From Methanoregula sp. (GTDB taxonomy: Archaea; Halobacteriota; Methanomicrobia; Methanomicrobiales; Methanospirillaceae), in NCBI GenBank assembly GCA_023228295.1, contig JALOBP010000009.1, positions 1 to 54,671 on the forward strand: DNA of 54,671 bases, in the 5' to 3' direction. This document shows, one piece after another, positions 23,014 through 29,996 of the stretch. Numbering within the stretch: the first letter of the stretch is position 1; the number at the start of each line of letters is the position of its first letter. The notes beneath the pieces were generated by a model that saw only the letters and a program-made list of their open reading frames with translations, had not been told where the DNA came from and searched no databases. Both the position numbers and the translations under genes were made by a program.

Positions 23014-23166
23014 ATGGCAAACTGCAACGTAAGGACGTTCGAAGGGGCGACCGCGGCAGCCGACGCAGAGACGTTCATCGAGACACTGGAGGAGACCAAA
23101 CTCCTCGCTCTCACCAGCTGGACGGCTGCAAACGTACCTGCCATAATGGTCGTCTACAAGACGTGA
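23014..23166 (+). CDS. small viral protein, 50 aa
   Basis: The ATG at 23014 is preceded by CGGAGGGATGAG. The product is an acidic short domain (TAAADAETFIETLEETKLLA) ending in a hydrophobic strand (VPAIMVVYK). It sits just after the major capsid gene in the head-tail joining block. Function unknown, possibly a head accessory. Confidence 0.55.
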   Translation: MANCNVRTFEGATAAADAETFIETLEETKLLALTSWTAANVPAIMVVYKT

Positions 23167-23174
23167 GGTTCCTG

Positions 23175-23333
23175 ATGGATCTGACACCAGTGACGAGAGA
23201 GGAGGAATTCCTTCAGGCTATCCTGGAACAGCAACAGGAGACCAACCGCCTCCTGCGTGAGCTCGCACCGGCCAAACCCCGGGAGGAGATCCTGGAAGAA
23301 CCCGCACGCCCGCAGCACAAGGGGAAACGATGA
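23175..23333 (+). CDS. small coiled-coil viral protein, 52 aa
   Basis: A Glu/Gln-rich helix (REEEFLQAILEQQQETNRLL) followed by a Pro/Lys-rich tail (PARPQHKGKR). It overlaps the next gene as ATGA. Short helical proteins here often mediate head-tail contacts; no family can be named. Confidence 0.5.
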   Translation: MDLTPVTREEEFLQAILEQQQETNRLLRELAPAKPREEILEEPARPQHKGKR

Positions 23334-23677
23334 CTCACACGTACGACCTCACAACCGCGATAGGGCAGGTCCGCCGCATCCTGGGCAAACTCGAAACGGT
23401 ATCCACTACCGCTCTCTTCACTGACGAAGAGATCACCCAGGAACTCACCGAGCAGGGCGACGTCGTCAAACTCGCGGCTGCAAACCTGCTCGACATCAAA
23501 GCCTCCTACATCTCCGAGAAGAAGAAGTCCACCACGATCGGGAAGTATTCGATCAACGGGCCGGCAATGGCTGCGGACCTCCGCAAACACGCCGAGATGC
23601 TGCGCCAGGAAGTCGAGAACGGCACCAGTGGAACGGCGTTTGACGTTGCCACCCTCGATGAGGAGTGTGAGTATTGA
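23330..23677 (+). CDS. head-tail connector, gp6-like adaptor, 115 aa
   Basis: An all-helical protein with the gp6/adaptor pattern: 'IGQVRRILGKLETVSTTALF', then DEEITQELTEQGDVVKLAAA and a later 'MAADLRKHAEMLRQEVENG'. In HK97-like viruses this adaptor ring sits under the portal. Position right after the capsid genes agrees. It overlaps genes on both sides. Confidence 0.7.
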   Translation: MTHTYDLTTAIGQVRRILGKLETVSTTALFTDEEITQELTEQGDVVKLAAANLLDIKASYISEKKKSTTIGKYSINGPAMAADLRKHAEMLRQEVENGTSGTAFDVATLDEECEY

Positions 23678-23949
23678 TGGCCCCCGAACCAGTGAACGAG
23701 ATCACCTGCACGGGCCATCAGGAACTCCGCGACATCGTCATCGAGACGCGGAATGACGTGAAGCACATCCTGAGAGCTCTGGAGAAAGGCGATCAGAGGA
23801 TGGACACCATGGACACCGAGATCACCACGCTGAAAGGCAAGGAGGAGGCCCGGACGGCCGAGTCCAGGACAACCGCCCGCGACGCCGGGATCGTTGCTAC
23901 CGTGATCAGTATTGCGATCGGAGTTGTTGGGTTTATCTGGAGGGGCTGA
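23677..23949 (+). CDS. coiled-coil single-TM protein, XhlA-like, 90 aa
   Basis: After a His/Cys-containing start, a long helix (ELRDIVIETRNDVKHILRAL ... MDTMDTEITTLKGKEEART) leads to a C-terminal hydrophobic segment (AGIVATVISIAIGVVGFIW). The coiled coil followed by one membrane helix matches XhlA/hemolysin-type proteins that accompany phage holins. Its position among head-tail connectors is unusual. ATG 23677 overlaps the upstream TGA (TGATG). Confidence 0.6.
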   Translation: MAPEPVNEITCTGHQELRDIVIETRNDVKHILRALEKGDQRMDTMDTEITTLKGKEEARTAESRTTARDAGIVATVISIAIGVVGFIWRG

Positions 23950-24278
23950 TGGGCGAGATTGACGACATCCTCAACGACACGATCACGATCGAGCCTTACA
24001 CCGGCATGGACGTGAACGGGGACCGCACCTACGGAACCGCCGTCACCTACCCTGCCTTCGTCTCGCAGCGGATCAAGATCGTCAAGAACCAGCAGGGTGA
24101 GAATGCCGTCAGCAACGTCAGCGTCATGCTTGACGGGGCGGTGGTCCTCGACCGCATGTGCCGGGACCGGATCACCATTGACCCCGGCACCGCATACGCA
24201 TCACAGCCGGTGATCCTTGCCATGGAAGACGCCAAGGACGGCGACGGGACACGCATCTATTGGGAGGTATCGACGTGA
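23949..24278 (+). CDS. head closure / head-tail joining protein, 109 aa
   Basis: A small beta-barrel protein with sequence 'DTITIEPYTGMDVNGDRTYG ... TYPAFVSQRIKIVKNQQGE', the pattern of head-completion (gp15/SPP1 gp16-type) proteins that close the connector. Ends with the 'ILAMEDAKDGDGTRIYWEVS' strand. Order after the gp6-like adaptor and before the gp10-like tail completion gene agrees with the usual connector gene order. Confidence 0.68.
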   Translation: MGEIDDILNDTITIEPYTGMDVNGDRTYGTAVTYPAFVSQRIKIVKNQQGENAVSNVSVMLDGAVVLDRMCRDRITIDPGTAYASQPVILAMEDAKDGDGTRIYWEVST

Positions 24279-24886
24279 GCCACAGCGACCAATGGTACGG
24301 GTCGGTCTCCTATATCGAGGACACCCTTTCCGACGTTTCAGCCGGGTTTTCCCTCATGGAACGCTGGAACACTCCGACAACGAAGTTCGAGCTCACCGGT
24401 ACCAAGGAAGTGATGGCGAACCTCTCGCACATCCTGGTCGTTGCCGAACAGGCAGCATATGATCGACTTGGCCTGAACTGCGAGAGGATACTCGTGGAAT
24501 CCGATAAGGAAGTCCCGGTTGACATGACCTACGAGACCCGCAACGTGATCAGGGCCCGGACCAGTAGAAGCAAGAGCAAAACCCGGCAATGGACCATCCC
24601 TAGCAGTATGCAATGGGCTGGTAACGCCGGAAAAGTCATGGTCAAGGTCCGCGGTCGGATGAAAGGCGGCTGGCTGAAATCCACCGGGACCGTCGAAAAA
24701 GTCCCCGAGATCAACGGGTATCGTGTAGGCTACAACACCCCATACGCCCACAGGCAGCACGAGGACCTGACGTACCGGCACACCCGCCCAGGAGCGAAAG
24801 CCAAGTATCTGGAGGATCCCGCCATGAGGATCGCGCCGACCATCGCTGCGGATATCGCAGAAGCGCTCAAGGGGTTCCTCCTATGA
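24275..24886 (+). CDS. tail completion protein, HK97 gp10-like, 203 aa
   Basis: GTG at 24275 overlaps the upstream stop. The N-terminal part (KFELTGTKEVMANLSHILVV) and the later 'PVDMTYETRNVIRARTSRSK', 'INGYRVGYNTPYAHRQHEDL' and C-terminal helix match HK97 gp10-like proteins that join head and tail. Length is somewhat greater than typical because of a central insert (KTRQWTIPSSMQWAG). Confidence 0.72.
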   Translation: MSHSDQWYGSVSYIEDTLSDVSAGFSLMERWNTPTTKFELTGTKEVMANLSHILVVAEQAAYDRLGLNCERILVESDKEVPVDMTYETRNVIRARTSRSKSKTRQWTIPSSMQWAGNAGKVMVKVRGRMKGGWLKSTGTVEKVPEINGYRVGYNTPYAHRQHEDLTYRHTRPGAKAKYLEDPAMRIAPTIAADIAEALKGFLL

Positions 24887-25275
24887 CTGCCGAATCGGAT
24901 ATCGCCGTGTATCTCGCAGCCAAAGGGCGGGGCACGCTCGCCAGCACGATCTTCGTCAACGACAAACCCGCATCCCCGGACGCCGTGATCTGCATTTTCG
25001 GGTATGCGGGCCAGGCGCCGGAATGGACCAACACCAACAAGTACGACCAACCGAGCGTGCAGGTCCTGGTCCGTGGTGCCAAGAACGGCGCCGGAGCCGC
25101 GAGAACCTTGATCGAGAACATCTACAAGGACCTCGATGGCGTGACCAACACGACCATCAACGGCACGTACTACCAGCGCATCGAGGCCGCCCAGTCGGGC
25201 CCGAACCCGATGGGCAAGGATGAGCTCGGACGTACGGAGTACGTCTGGAACTTCTACACATCAAAAACGAGGTAA
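24883..25275 (+). CDS. tail terminator protein, 130 aa
   Basis: The protein matches the phage minor-capsid/tail-terminator pattern: DIAVYLAAKGRGTLASTIFV, then 'PEWTNTNKYDQPSVQVLVRG', a helix 'GAARTLIENIYKDLDGV', and a final strand. Such hexameric rings stop tail-tube growth and dock to the head connector. It lies directly before the major tail protein and overlaps the upstream gene by four bases. Confidence 0.75.
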   Translation: MTAESDIAVYLAAKGRGTLASTIFVNDKPASPDAVICIFGYAGQAPEWTNTNKYDQPSVQVLVRGAKNGAGAARTLIENIYKDLDGVTNTTINGTYYQRIEAAQSGPNPMGKDELGRTEYVWNFYTSKTR

Positions 25276-25281
25276 CAAAAC

Positions 25282-26040
25282 ATGGGAGAACAGGCTGAAT
25301 CAGCGGCAGGCTACCACGTCATCTGGGGAACCAGTTACATCGGGGAGACTGTCGATCCGAAAATGCCGGATGAGACCAGGAACATGGTCGACAACACCAC
25401 CCACGACGCCCTCGCGGCGAATGGCGGGTATGAAACGAAGAGCAAGGGGACCATCACGCAGAGCGACGGCTCGATCAAGATCTACTACATCGGCTCAACC
25501 GTCCACAAATCCCTCAGGACCGACTTCCTTGCAGGAACCGAGCGGACCGTTTACTTCATACGGCCCTCCGGGGGGGCACTTGCATTCACGTGCAAGAAAT
25601 GCACCGCTATCATCTCGAAGATGAGCGAGCCCATCGACAAGAAGGGCAACATCACCTGGGAACTGGCCATCACCCCGACATCGGGGCAGACAGATGTCGA
25701 GACCGCAGCAGCTGGCCTCACGACACCGTTCTTCGCGATCGCTGACGACGACACGCCCGCGAACGCCATCACGCCGGTACCCGCAGCAGCAGCGGCCGTG
25801 TATGCATATGAGGTCGAGCTCTACAGCGACAACGCCACGTTCACGGTAACCCCGACCGCAGCAGTTGGCTCGATCTACGTGGACGGGACAGTAGTCGTGT
25901 CCGGTGCAGCGTCGGGAGCCATCACGTCACCTGCAGCAGGGAAAAAGAAGTACCTCCCGATCGTGGTCTTCGAGACCAGCAAGTGCCCGAAGCCGTACCT
26001 GCTCATCGTGAAGAGGGGCCCGGTTGCAAAACCCGTGTGA
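25282..26040 (+). CDS. major tail tube protein with C-terminal beta-sandwich, 252 aa
   Basis: Residues 1-140 form the tail-tube fold (YHVIWGTSYIGETVDPKMPD; KGTITQSDGSIKIYYIGSTV). Residues 165-250 are a second domain rich in Ala/Val/Thr (YAYEVELYSDNATFTVTPTA ... GAASGAITSPAAGKKKYLPI), resembling the cadherin-like/Big-type sandwich often appended to tail tubes and displayed outside. It precedes the frameshifted chaperone pair, which confirms its identity. Confidence 0.82.
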   Translation: MGEQAESAAGYHVIWGTSYIGETVDPKMPDETRNMVDNTTHDALAANGGYETKSKGTITQSDGSIKIYYIGSTVHKSLRTDFLAGTERTVYFIRPSGGALAFTCKKCTAIISKMSEPIDKKGNITWELAITPTSGQTDVETAAAGLTTPFFAIADDDTPANAITPVPAAAAAVYAYEVELYSDNATFTVTPTAAVGSIYVDGTVVVSGAASGAITSPAAGKKKYLPIVVFETSKCPKPYLLIVKRGPVAKPV

Positions 26041-26048
26041 GGTGACCC

Positions 26049-26423
26049 GTGACTGACCGATCCGTTCCGATCCAGCTGGACAAACTCCGGCATCTCCGGT
26101 TCCAGTTCAACGACATCGCAGACATGCAGGCAGTGTCGCCCGGGATCTTTGACAAGGACCTTACCGACTTCTCGGTCGTCCGGACCTACCTCTGGGGTGG
26201 TCTCAGGCACGAAGACAAGGACCTGCAGCCGTGGCCGGCGGGCGAGAAGAAGATCGGCGAGATTGTCGAGGCACTCCTCGATGAAGAGCAGGTCACCGTT
26301 GCGGACATTGTCAGGAAATGCAACGAGGCAATGGCCGTATCCACGACCATGACCTCGATCCGGAAATCGAACGCCGAACGGAAAAAGCCAGTGGGTGAGG
26401 CAGGCACCCCCACAAAAAACTAG
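26049..26423 (+). CDS. tail assembly chaperone, short form (G), 124 aa
   Basis: Begins with GTG at 26049 after GAGGTGAC. The protein (LRFQFNDIADMQAVSPGIFD; TYLWGGLRHEDKDLQPWPAG) matches the gp13/'G' tail chaperone family that binds the tape measure protein during assembly. The zero frame ends ACA AAA AAC TAG, so the stop follows directly on a slippery heptamer. The gene lies between major tail and tape measure genes as in all long-tailed phages. Confidence 0.82.
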   Translation: MTDRSVPIQLDKLRHLRFQFNDIADMQAVSPGIFDKDLTDFSVVRTYLWGGLRHEDKDLQPWPAGEKKIGEIVEALLDEEQVTVADIVRKCNEAMAVSTTMTSIRKSNAERKKPVGEAGTPTKN

Positions 26424-26442
26424 CGGGCGACTGGATCGCCGC
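26414..26442 (+). promoter_or_regulatory. -1 programmed frameshift site A AAA AAC with downstream stem-loop
   Basis: The heptamer at 26414-26420 is in the correct zero-frame phase (A AAA AAC, then TAG). A -1 slip continues with CTA GCG GGC GAC TGG and runs to 26764. Immediately 3', GCGG(G)CGA at 26423-26430 pairs with TCGCCGC at 26436-26442 around a five-base loop, a possible stimulator, although the spacer is shorter than usual. Confidence 0.82.
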
Positions 26443-26764
26443 GATCGAGCCGCTCGCGTACGGGATCTGCGGGATGACACCGGACCAGCTCTGGAACAGC
26501 ACCCCCGCAGAGTTCCATGCGATCCTCGCGGCACGAGTCGAGGACCGGAGCAAGCACGACAAGAACATCCTGGAATGCCTGGACACCATGAACGCAAAAC
26601 TCTGCGAGGTGGTCGTCAAGGCACCCTACATCGAGGATCCGTCCGGGCGGATCCCATCGGAGTTCCAGGTCATGAAACGGGAAAGCAACGAACCGCAGCT
26701 GGACATGACCCCCGAAGGTATCCAGGAGCGGGCATTCGCGAGTTTCCGGGAGGTAAGTGGTTGA
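26420..26764 (+). CDS. tail assembly chaperone, T part made by -1 frameshift
   Basis: Read in the -1 frame from the slippery site the sequence is LAGDWIAAIEPLAYGICGMT and continues as a good protein (PDQLWNSTPAEFHAILAARV; QERAFASFREVSG), with no start codon until 26474. Fused to the G part it gives a GT protein of about 238 residues, the minor form made by a few percent to tens of percent of ribosomes in tailed phages. Translation from ATG 26474 alone would lose the conserved front of this domain. The frame ends at the start of the tape measure gene. Confidence 0.78.
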   Translation, partial: LAGDWIAAIEPLAYGICGMTPDQLWNSTPAEFHAILAARVEDRSKHDKNILECLDTMNAKLCEVVVKAPYIEDPSGRIPSEFQVMKRESNEPQLDMTPEGIQERAFASFREVSG

Positions 26765-26765
26765 A

Positions 26766-28253
26766 ATGGTAGACGCAGGAAGTATCTGGATCAGGCTCGG
26801 CTTGAACGCCGACGAGCTCCGGTTCGGTCTCGACAAGGCCAAATACGGCCTTCAGGAATGGCGCGGAGAGGTCAACCAGAACAGCATGGAGATGGCCAAA
26901 TGGGGCGCTGCAATCGCTGCGGAACTCGCCCCAGTCGTCGCCATCGGGGCAGTCATCTACGATGCCACTACCAAGGCCGCCGCGTTCGGGGCGCAGATCA
27001 AGGATAACGCCCGGGACCTCGGCATGACAACCGACGAGTACCAGCAATGGTCCCACGCAACGGTGGCGGTTGGCGGGAATGCCGATGCAATGACCGAATC
27101 CGTCCGGATGATGACCGTCCGGATGAAGGAAGCTGTGGATCCTACCTCCGAGATTGGGATGCTGTTTGCAGATCTCGGTGTGAAAGTCGTGGACTCGCAG
27201 GGGAACCTGCGGAGCACCAACGAGGTCCTGCTCGATACGTTCGCAGCGCTCAACCGGCTGCCCGAAGGTTTCGCCAGGAACCAGGCCCAGATGCAGATCT
27301 TCGGGCGGGGATTTTCGAACATCTCTGACCTGGCAGAGATCTCCCGCGAAGAACTCCAGGCCCTCCTTGACCAGTCCCCGGTTTTTGACAGCGACAAGAT
27401 CGAGAAGATGGACCGGTTCAACGACGAGCTGATCCTGGTCAACGAACAGTGGAACCTGATGTATGTCGAGCTCGGGACCGAGTTGATCCCGGTCGTTGAG
27501 GAGCTCATGCCGTTCATCCAGGACTACGGGATCCCCGCTGTTGCCGTTCTGGCCGATGTCCTGCAATACGCTGGTCGCGGATTCCATATCGTTGGTTCCG
27601 AGGCGAAAGCAGCCTACGAGATCATCAACAATCACGATCTCGATGCCGCGAAGAAAGAGATGGAGGATCTCGCGAAGTGGATACAGGCAACACAGACCGC
27701 AGACGCCCTTAAGGCTGCTGGATATACCGAGGGGGCGTATTGGGATGGCTCGAAATGGGTCAAACCCACGAAACCCGGAGGGGTTGCACCCGAAGTCGTC
27801 GACAAGAACGCGGAGCAGGCCGAGAAGGACCGGGTCGCGGCCCTCGTGGATGCATGGAAAGAATACCAGGACCAGATTAAGAAGGTCCAGGACCAGAAAA
27901 CCAAACTCTACGAGCTCGATCAAAACTATCTGCAGGACGTCCAGTTCGCTGGCCGCGATGTCAGTCAGATTCGATCACTCACCATGTCCTACAATCGGTC
28001 GAGACAGGCAGTGGCGGCGGACCTTGGAACAGACCAGATGGCGCTGAACGCTGCAGCAACGGAGTTCAACGCGATCCGGGCAGGCCAGGCAATCGAGACC
28101 GTATCAGGTACCAAAGCCTACGAGGAAGCTCAGGCTAAAGCATCCGGGCCACTGGCAGGTATCACCATCACCGGCAACATCTACCTGAACGGCGATAAAT
28201 CGTTTGAGAAATACCTTGCCGACCAGCGCAGGCAGAAAGGAGTGAGGACCTGA
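26766..28253 (+). CDS. tail tape measure protein, 495 aa
   Basis: Largely helical with an N-terminal 'GSIWIRLGLNADELRFGLDK' start, a hydrophobic stretch (AAIAAELAPVVAIGAVIYDA), the 'AAAFGAQIKDNARDLGMTTDEYQQW' region shared by tape measures, a second hydrophobic part near 250-270 and a coiled-coil C-terminus. Length sets tail length; at roughly 0.15 nm per residue this predicts a short tail near 70-75 nm. GTG 26757 is an alternative start closer to the GGGAGG at 26748. Confidence 0.85.
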   Translation: MVDAGSIWIRLGLNADELRFGLDKAKYGLQEWRGEVNQNSMEMAKWGAAIAAELAPVVAIGAVIYDATTKAAAFGAQIKDNARDLGMTTDEYQQWSHATVAVGGNADAMTESVRMMTVRMKEAVDPTSEIGMLFADLGVKVVDSQGNLRSTNEVLLDTFAALNRLPEGFARNQAQMQIFGRGFSNISDLAEISREELQALLDQSPVFDSDKIEKMDRFNDELILVNEQWNLMYVELGTELIPVVEELMPFIQDYGIPAVAVLADVLQYAGRGFHIVGSEAKAAYEIINNHDLDAAKKEMEDLAKWIQATQTADALKAAGYTEGAYWDGSKWVKPTKPGGVAPEVVDKNAEQAEKDRVAALVDAWKEYQDQIKKVQDQKTKLYELDQNYLQDVQFAGRDVSQIRSLTMSYNRSRQAVAADLGTDQMALNAAATEFNAIRAGQAIETVSGTKAYEEAQAKASGPLAGITITGNIYLNGDKSFEKYLADQRRQKGVRT

Positions 28254-28600
28254 TGGTCACCTGCACCTTTGATGGCACGCTGGTTCCGAGCCGGCAGATT
28301 GTCCGGGAAAAGATTGTCGGATCGGGCGGCGGGTACGAGTATGAAGCCGAGGTCCTGTGCAGAACCAATTTGCACAGTGATTACACGGCCCTGGCAGCCA
28401 AGACCGGGCTGGTGTCCAAGGCTCGGCTGTTATCGAGAAAAATGCACATCCAGGCGCAGGGAGCAGTCTGCGGCACGCTGGTCCTGAACGGCATCTCGTA
28501 TACGAACTGCTATATCGAGAGCCTCAGCGCAGCGGAAGTCCCGCAATCGAACCTGGGGGTCTGGGAATTCACGATCAGTTTTGTGAGGCACACAGTATGA
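28253..28600 (+). CDS. tail protein, probable distal-tail or tail-tip component, 115 aa
   Basis: A beta-rich protein (TCTFDGTLVPSRQIVREKIV ... VCGTLVLNGISYTNCYIESL ... WEFTISFVRH). The layout with a closing strand pair recalls distal tail or tail-tip proteins that follow the tape measure gene. Starts as TGATG with the tape measure stop. Assignment is by position and fold type only. Confidence 0.6.
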   Translation: MVTCTFDGTLVPSRQIVREKIVGSGGGYEYEAEVLCRTNLHSDYTALAAKTGLVSKARLLSRKMHIQAQGAVCGTLVLNGISYTNCYIESLSAAEVPQSNLGVWEFTISFVRHTV

Positions 28601-28815
28601 CCGAAGCAAGGATTCGCGGAATTGCCGAATGCACGACGATTCACCGGGGCGTTCCCCCGGCGAACTGCGCCATGGGATGCCCGGAATATCTCTCGATCGA
28701 TATCTGCGCAACCTGTTATCGGCGCCCGGTAAAGTCAGTCGAACACGTCAAGACCCCTGTCACTTATCGGAAGGGCCCTGATGGCAATCCAATCGACATT
28801 CAGGAGGAGAAGTAA
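28597..28815 (+). CDS. small Cys-rich protein in the tail block, 72 aa
   Basis: Five cysteines (AECTT, ANCAMGCPEYLSI, DICATCYRRP) make a likely metal-binding site, with the Cys-Pro style seen in the early Cys-rich proteins. ATGA overlap with the upstream tail gene. Its position between tail genes suggests a structural or assembly accessory; function not known. Confidence 0.55.
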   Translation: MTEARIRGIAECTTIHRGVPPANCAMGCPEYLSIDICATCYRRPVKSVEHVKTPVTYRKGPDGNPIDIQEEK

Positions 28816-28818
28816 CTC

Positions 28819-29196
28819 ATGGTAACAGTCACAATCGTGGGCCTCGAATACCAGGCCCGGTACACAAACCAGACCACTGCCGGATCTTGGCAGTATCTGG
28901 CAATAGGGGAAGGGGACACGGCAGAATCCGACGCTCACACGGCGCTTGTCAGCGAATGTACGGGGTCGGGCATGGCGCGGGCCCTCGCGACCTGCTCGTA
29001 CGAGTCGGCATTCAAGAGCGTGTGGTCCCACACTTTCACCAACAACACCGCTGCATCCATTGGGGTGAACGAAGCTGCTATCTTTGATGCCGCATCCGCA
29101 GGACACATGCTGATGCGGGGGAAGGCCCCGGCGACCAAGAACGTGGCGGTTTCGGAAACGCTCGAAGTCGTGATGAAACTCGCACAGGCGGTGTGA
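28819..29196 (+). CDS. tail-tip or baseplate accessory, 125 aa
   Basis: Beta-rich, Thr/Ala/Gly-rich protein (WQYLAIGEGDTAESDAHTAL; VWSHTFTNNTAASIGVNEAA; MLMRGKAPATKNVAVSETLE) of the kind seen in phage tail-fibre adaptors, where 'IGVNEAAIF' and a final amphipathic strand are typical. It follows the tail-tip gene and overlaps the next gene (GTGA). Confidence 0.55.
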   Translation: MVTVTIVGLEYQARYTNQTTAGSWQYLAIGEGDTAESDAHTALVSECTGSGMARALATCSYESAFKSVWSHTFTNNTAASIGVNEAAIFDAASAGHMLMRGKAPATKNVAVSETLEVVMKLAQAV

Positions 29197-29984
29197 TCGT
29201 GACCATCGCATCACTTGACGACTACATCGCAGCGGTCAAGCAGAAACCTGTCTTCTATAAGAGCGCGGCGAGGACGACCGTGGCGGCAACCCCGTTCACG
29301 CTGTTCGATCTCGCGGGGGTGCCGGGGCCGGGAACCCTGTCGCCCGGCAACACGGCTAACGGGATCGTGCCGACTGACGCAACGGACGGGTACCCGAAGA
29401 TCGAAGCGTTCACCGGCACCGGATACCTGACGCGGGTCATGTACTCGAACAGCGTGGTAGGGAACCTCCGTCTCTATGACCGGCTTTTCGTGGCCGGGGC
29501 ATACGCGCACAACGCCGATGTCACCCTGTCAGCACAGCCGTCGTTCGCCGCAAGAGTTCCGAACGGATTCTACAACGGCATCGAGCTCTGGTACGAACAG
29601 GTCACGGCAGGAACGGGCGTACCGAGTATCCAGATCAACTATCTCGACCAGGACGGCAATGCAGGTGACACGGGCGTCGTCTCGCTCGCCATCGCACACA
29701 CGCTCGGTCGTTGCACCCGCATCCCTCTCGCGTCTGGCGACTCCGGAGTCAGCGGCATTACCCGGGTCAGGGGAACCGTGGCCACGGCAGGCACCTGGAA
29801 CATCATGATCCTCCGCCCGCTCTGGAACGGTCGGCTGACGATCATCAACGACCTCCGGGTGGACGACATGCTCAGCACGGGCATGCCGCAAGTCTATGAC
29901 AACTCCGCGCTGTATGTCCTGGACGACTCCGACGCAACATCATCCGGCACACCCTACATGGCAATCGAGATCGCAGACAAGTAG
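29193..29984 (+). CDS. tail or baseplate beta-structured protein, 263 aa
   Basis: GTG overlaps the upstream TGA. The sequence is a long beta-sandwich-like protein (FTLFDLAGVPGPGTLSPGNT; GIELWYEQVTAGTGVPSIQI; VRGTVATAGTWNIMILRPLW). This is the style of phage tail 'TA/upper fibre' proteins that bind outside structures. No catalytic motif is visible. Assigned from context. Confidence 0.55.
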   Translation: MIVTIASLDDYIAAVKQKPVFYKSAARTTVAATPFTLFDLAGVPGPGTLSPGNTANGIVPTDATDGYPKIEAFTGTGYLTRVMYSNSVVGNLRLYDRLFVAGAYAHNADVTLSAQPSFAARVPNGFYNGIELWYEQVTAGTGVPSIQINYLDQDGNAGDTGVVSLAIAHTLGRCTRIPLASGDSGVSGITRVRGTVATAGTWNIMILRPLWNGRLTIINDLRVDDMLSTGMPQVYDNSALYVLDDSDATSSGTPYMAIEIADK

Positions 29985-29996
29985 GCGGCCTGCACC

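Noticed and set aside
26395..26772. Plus-strand frame of 125 codons overlapping the frameshift site
   Set aside because: Arg/Pro/His-rich +1 shadow; the -1 frame of the chaperone gives the coherent protein.
26670..27923. Minus-strand open frame of 417 codons
   Set aside because: Antisense of the tape measure gene; strand bias and motifs support the plus frame.
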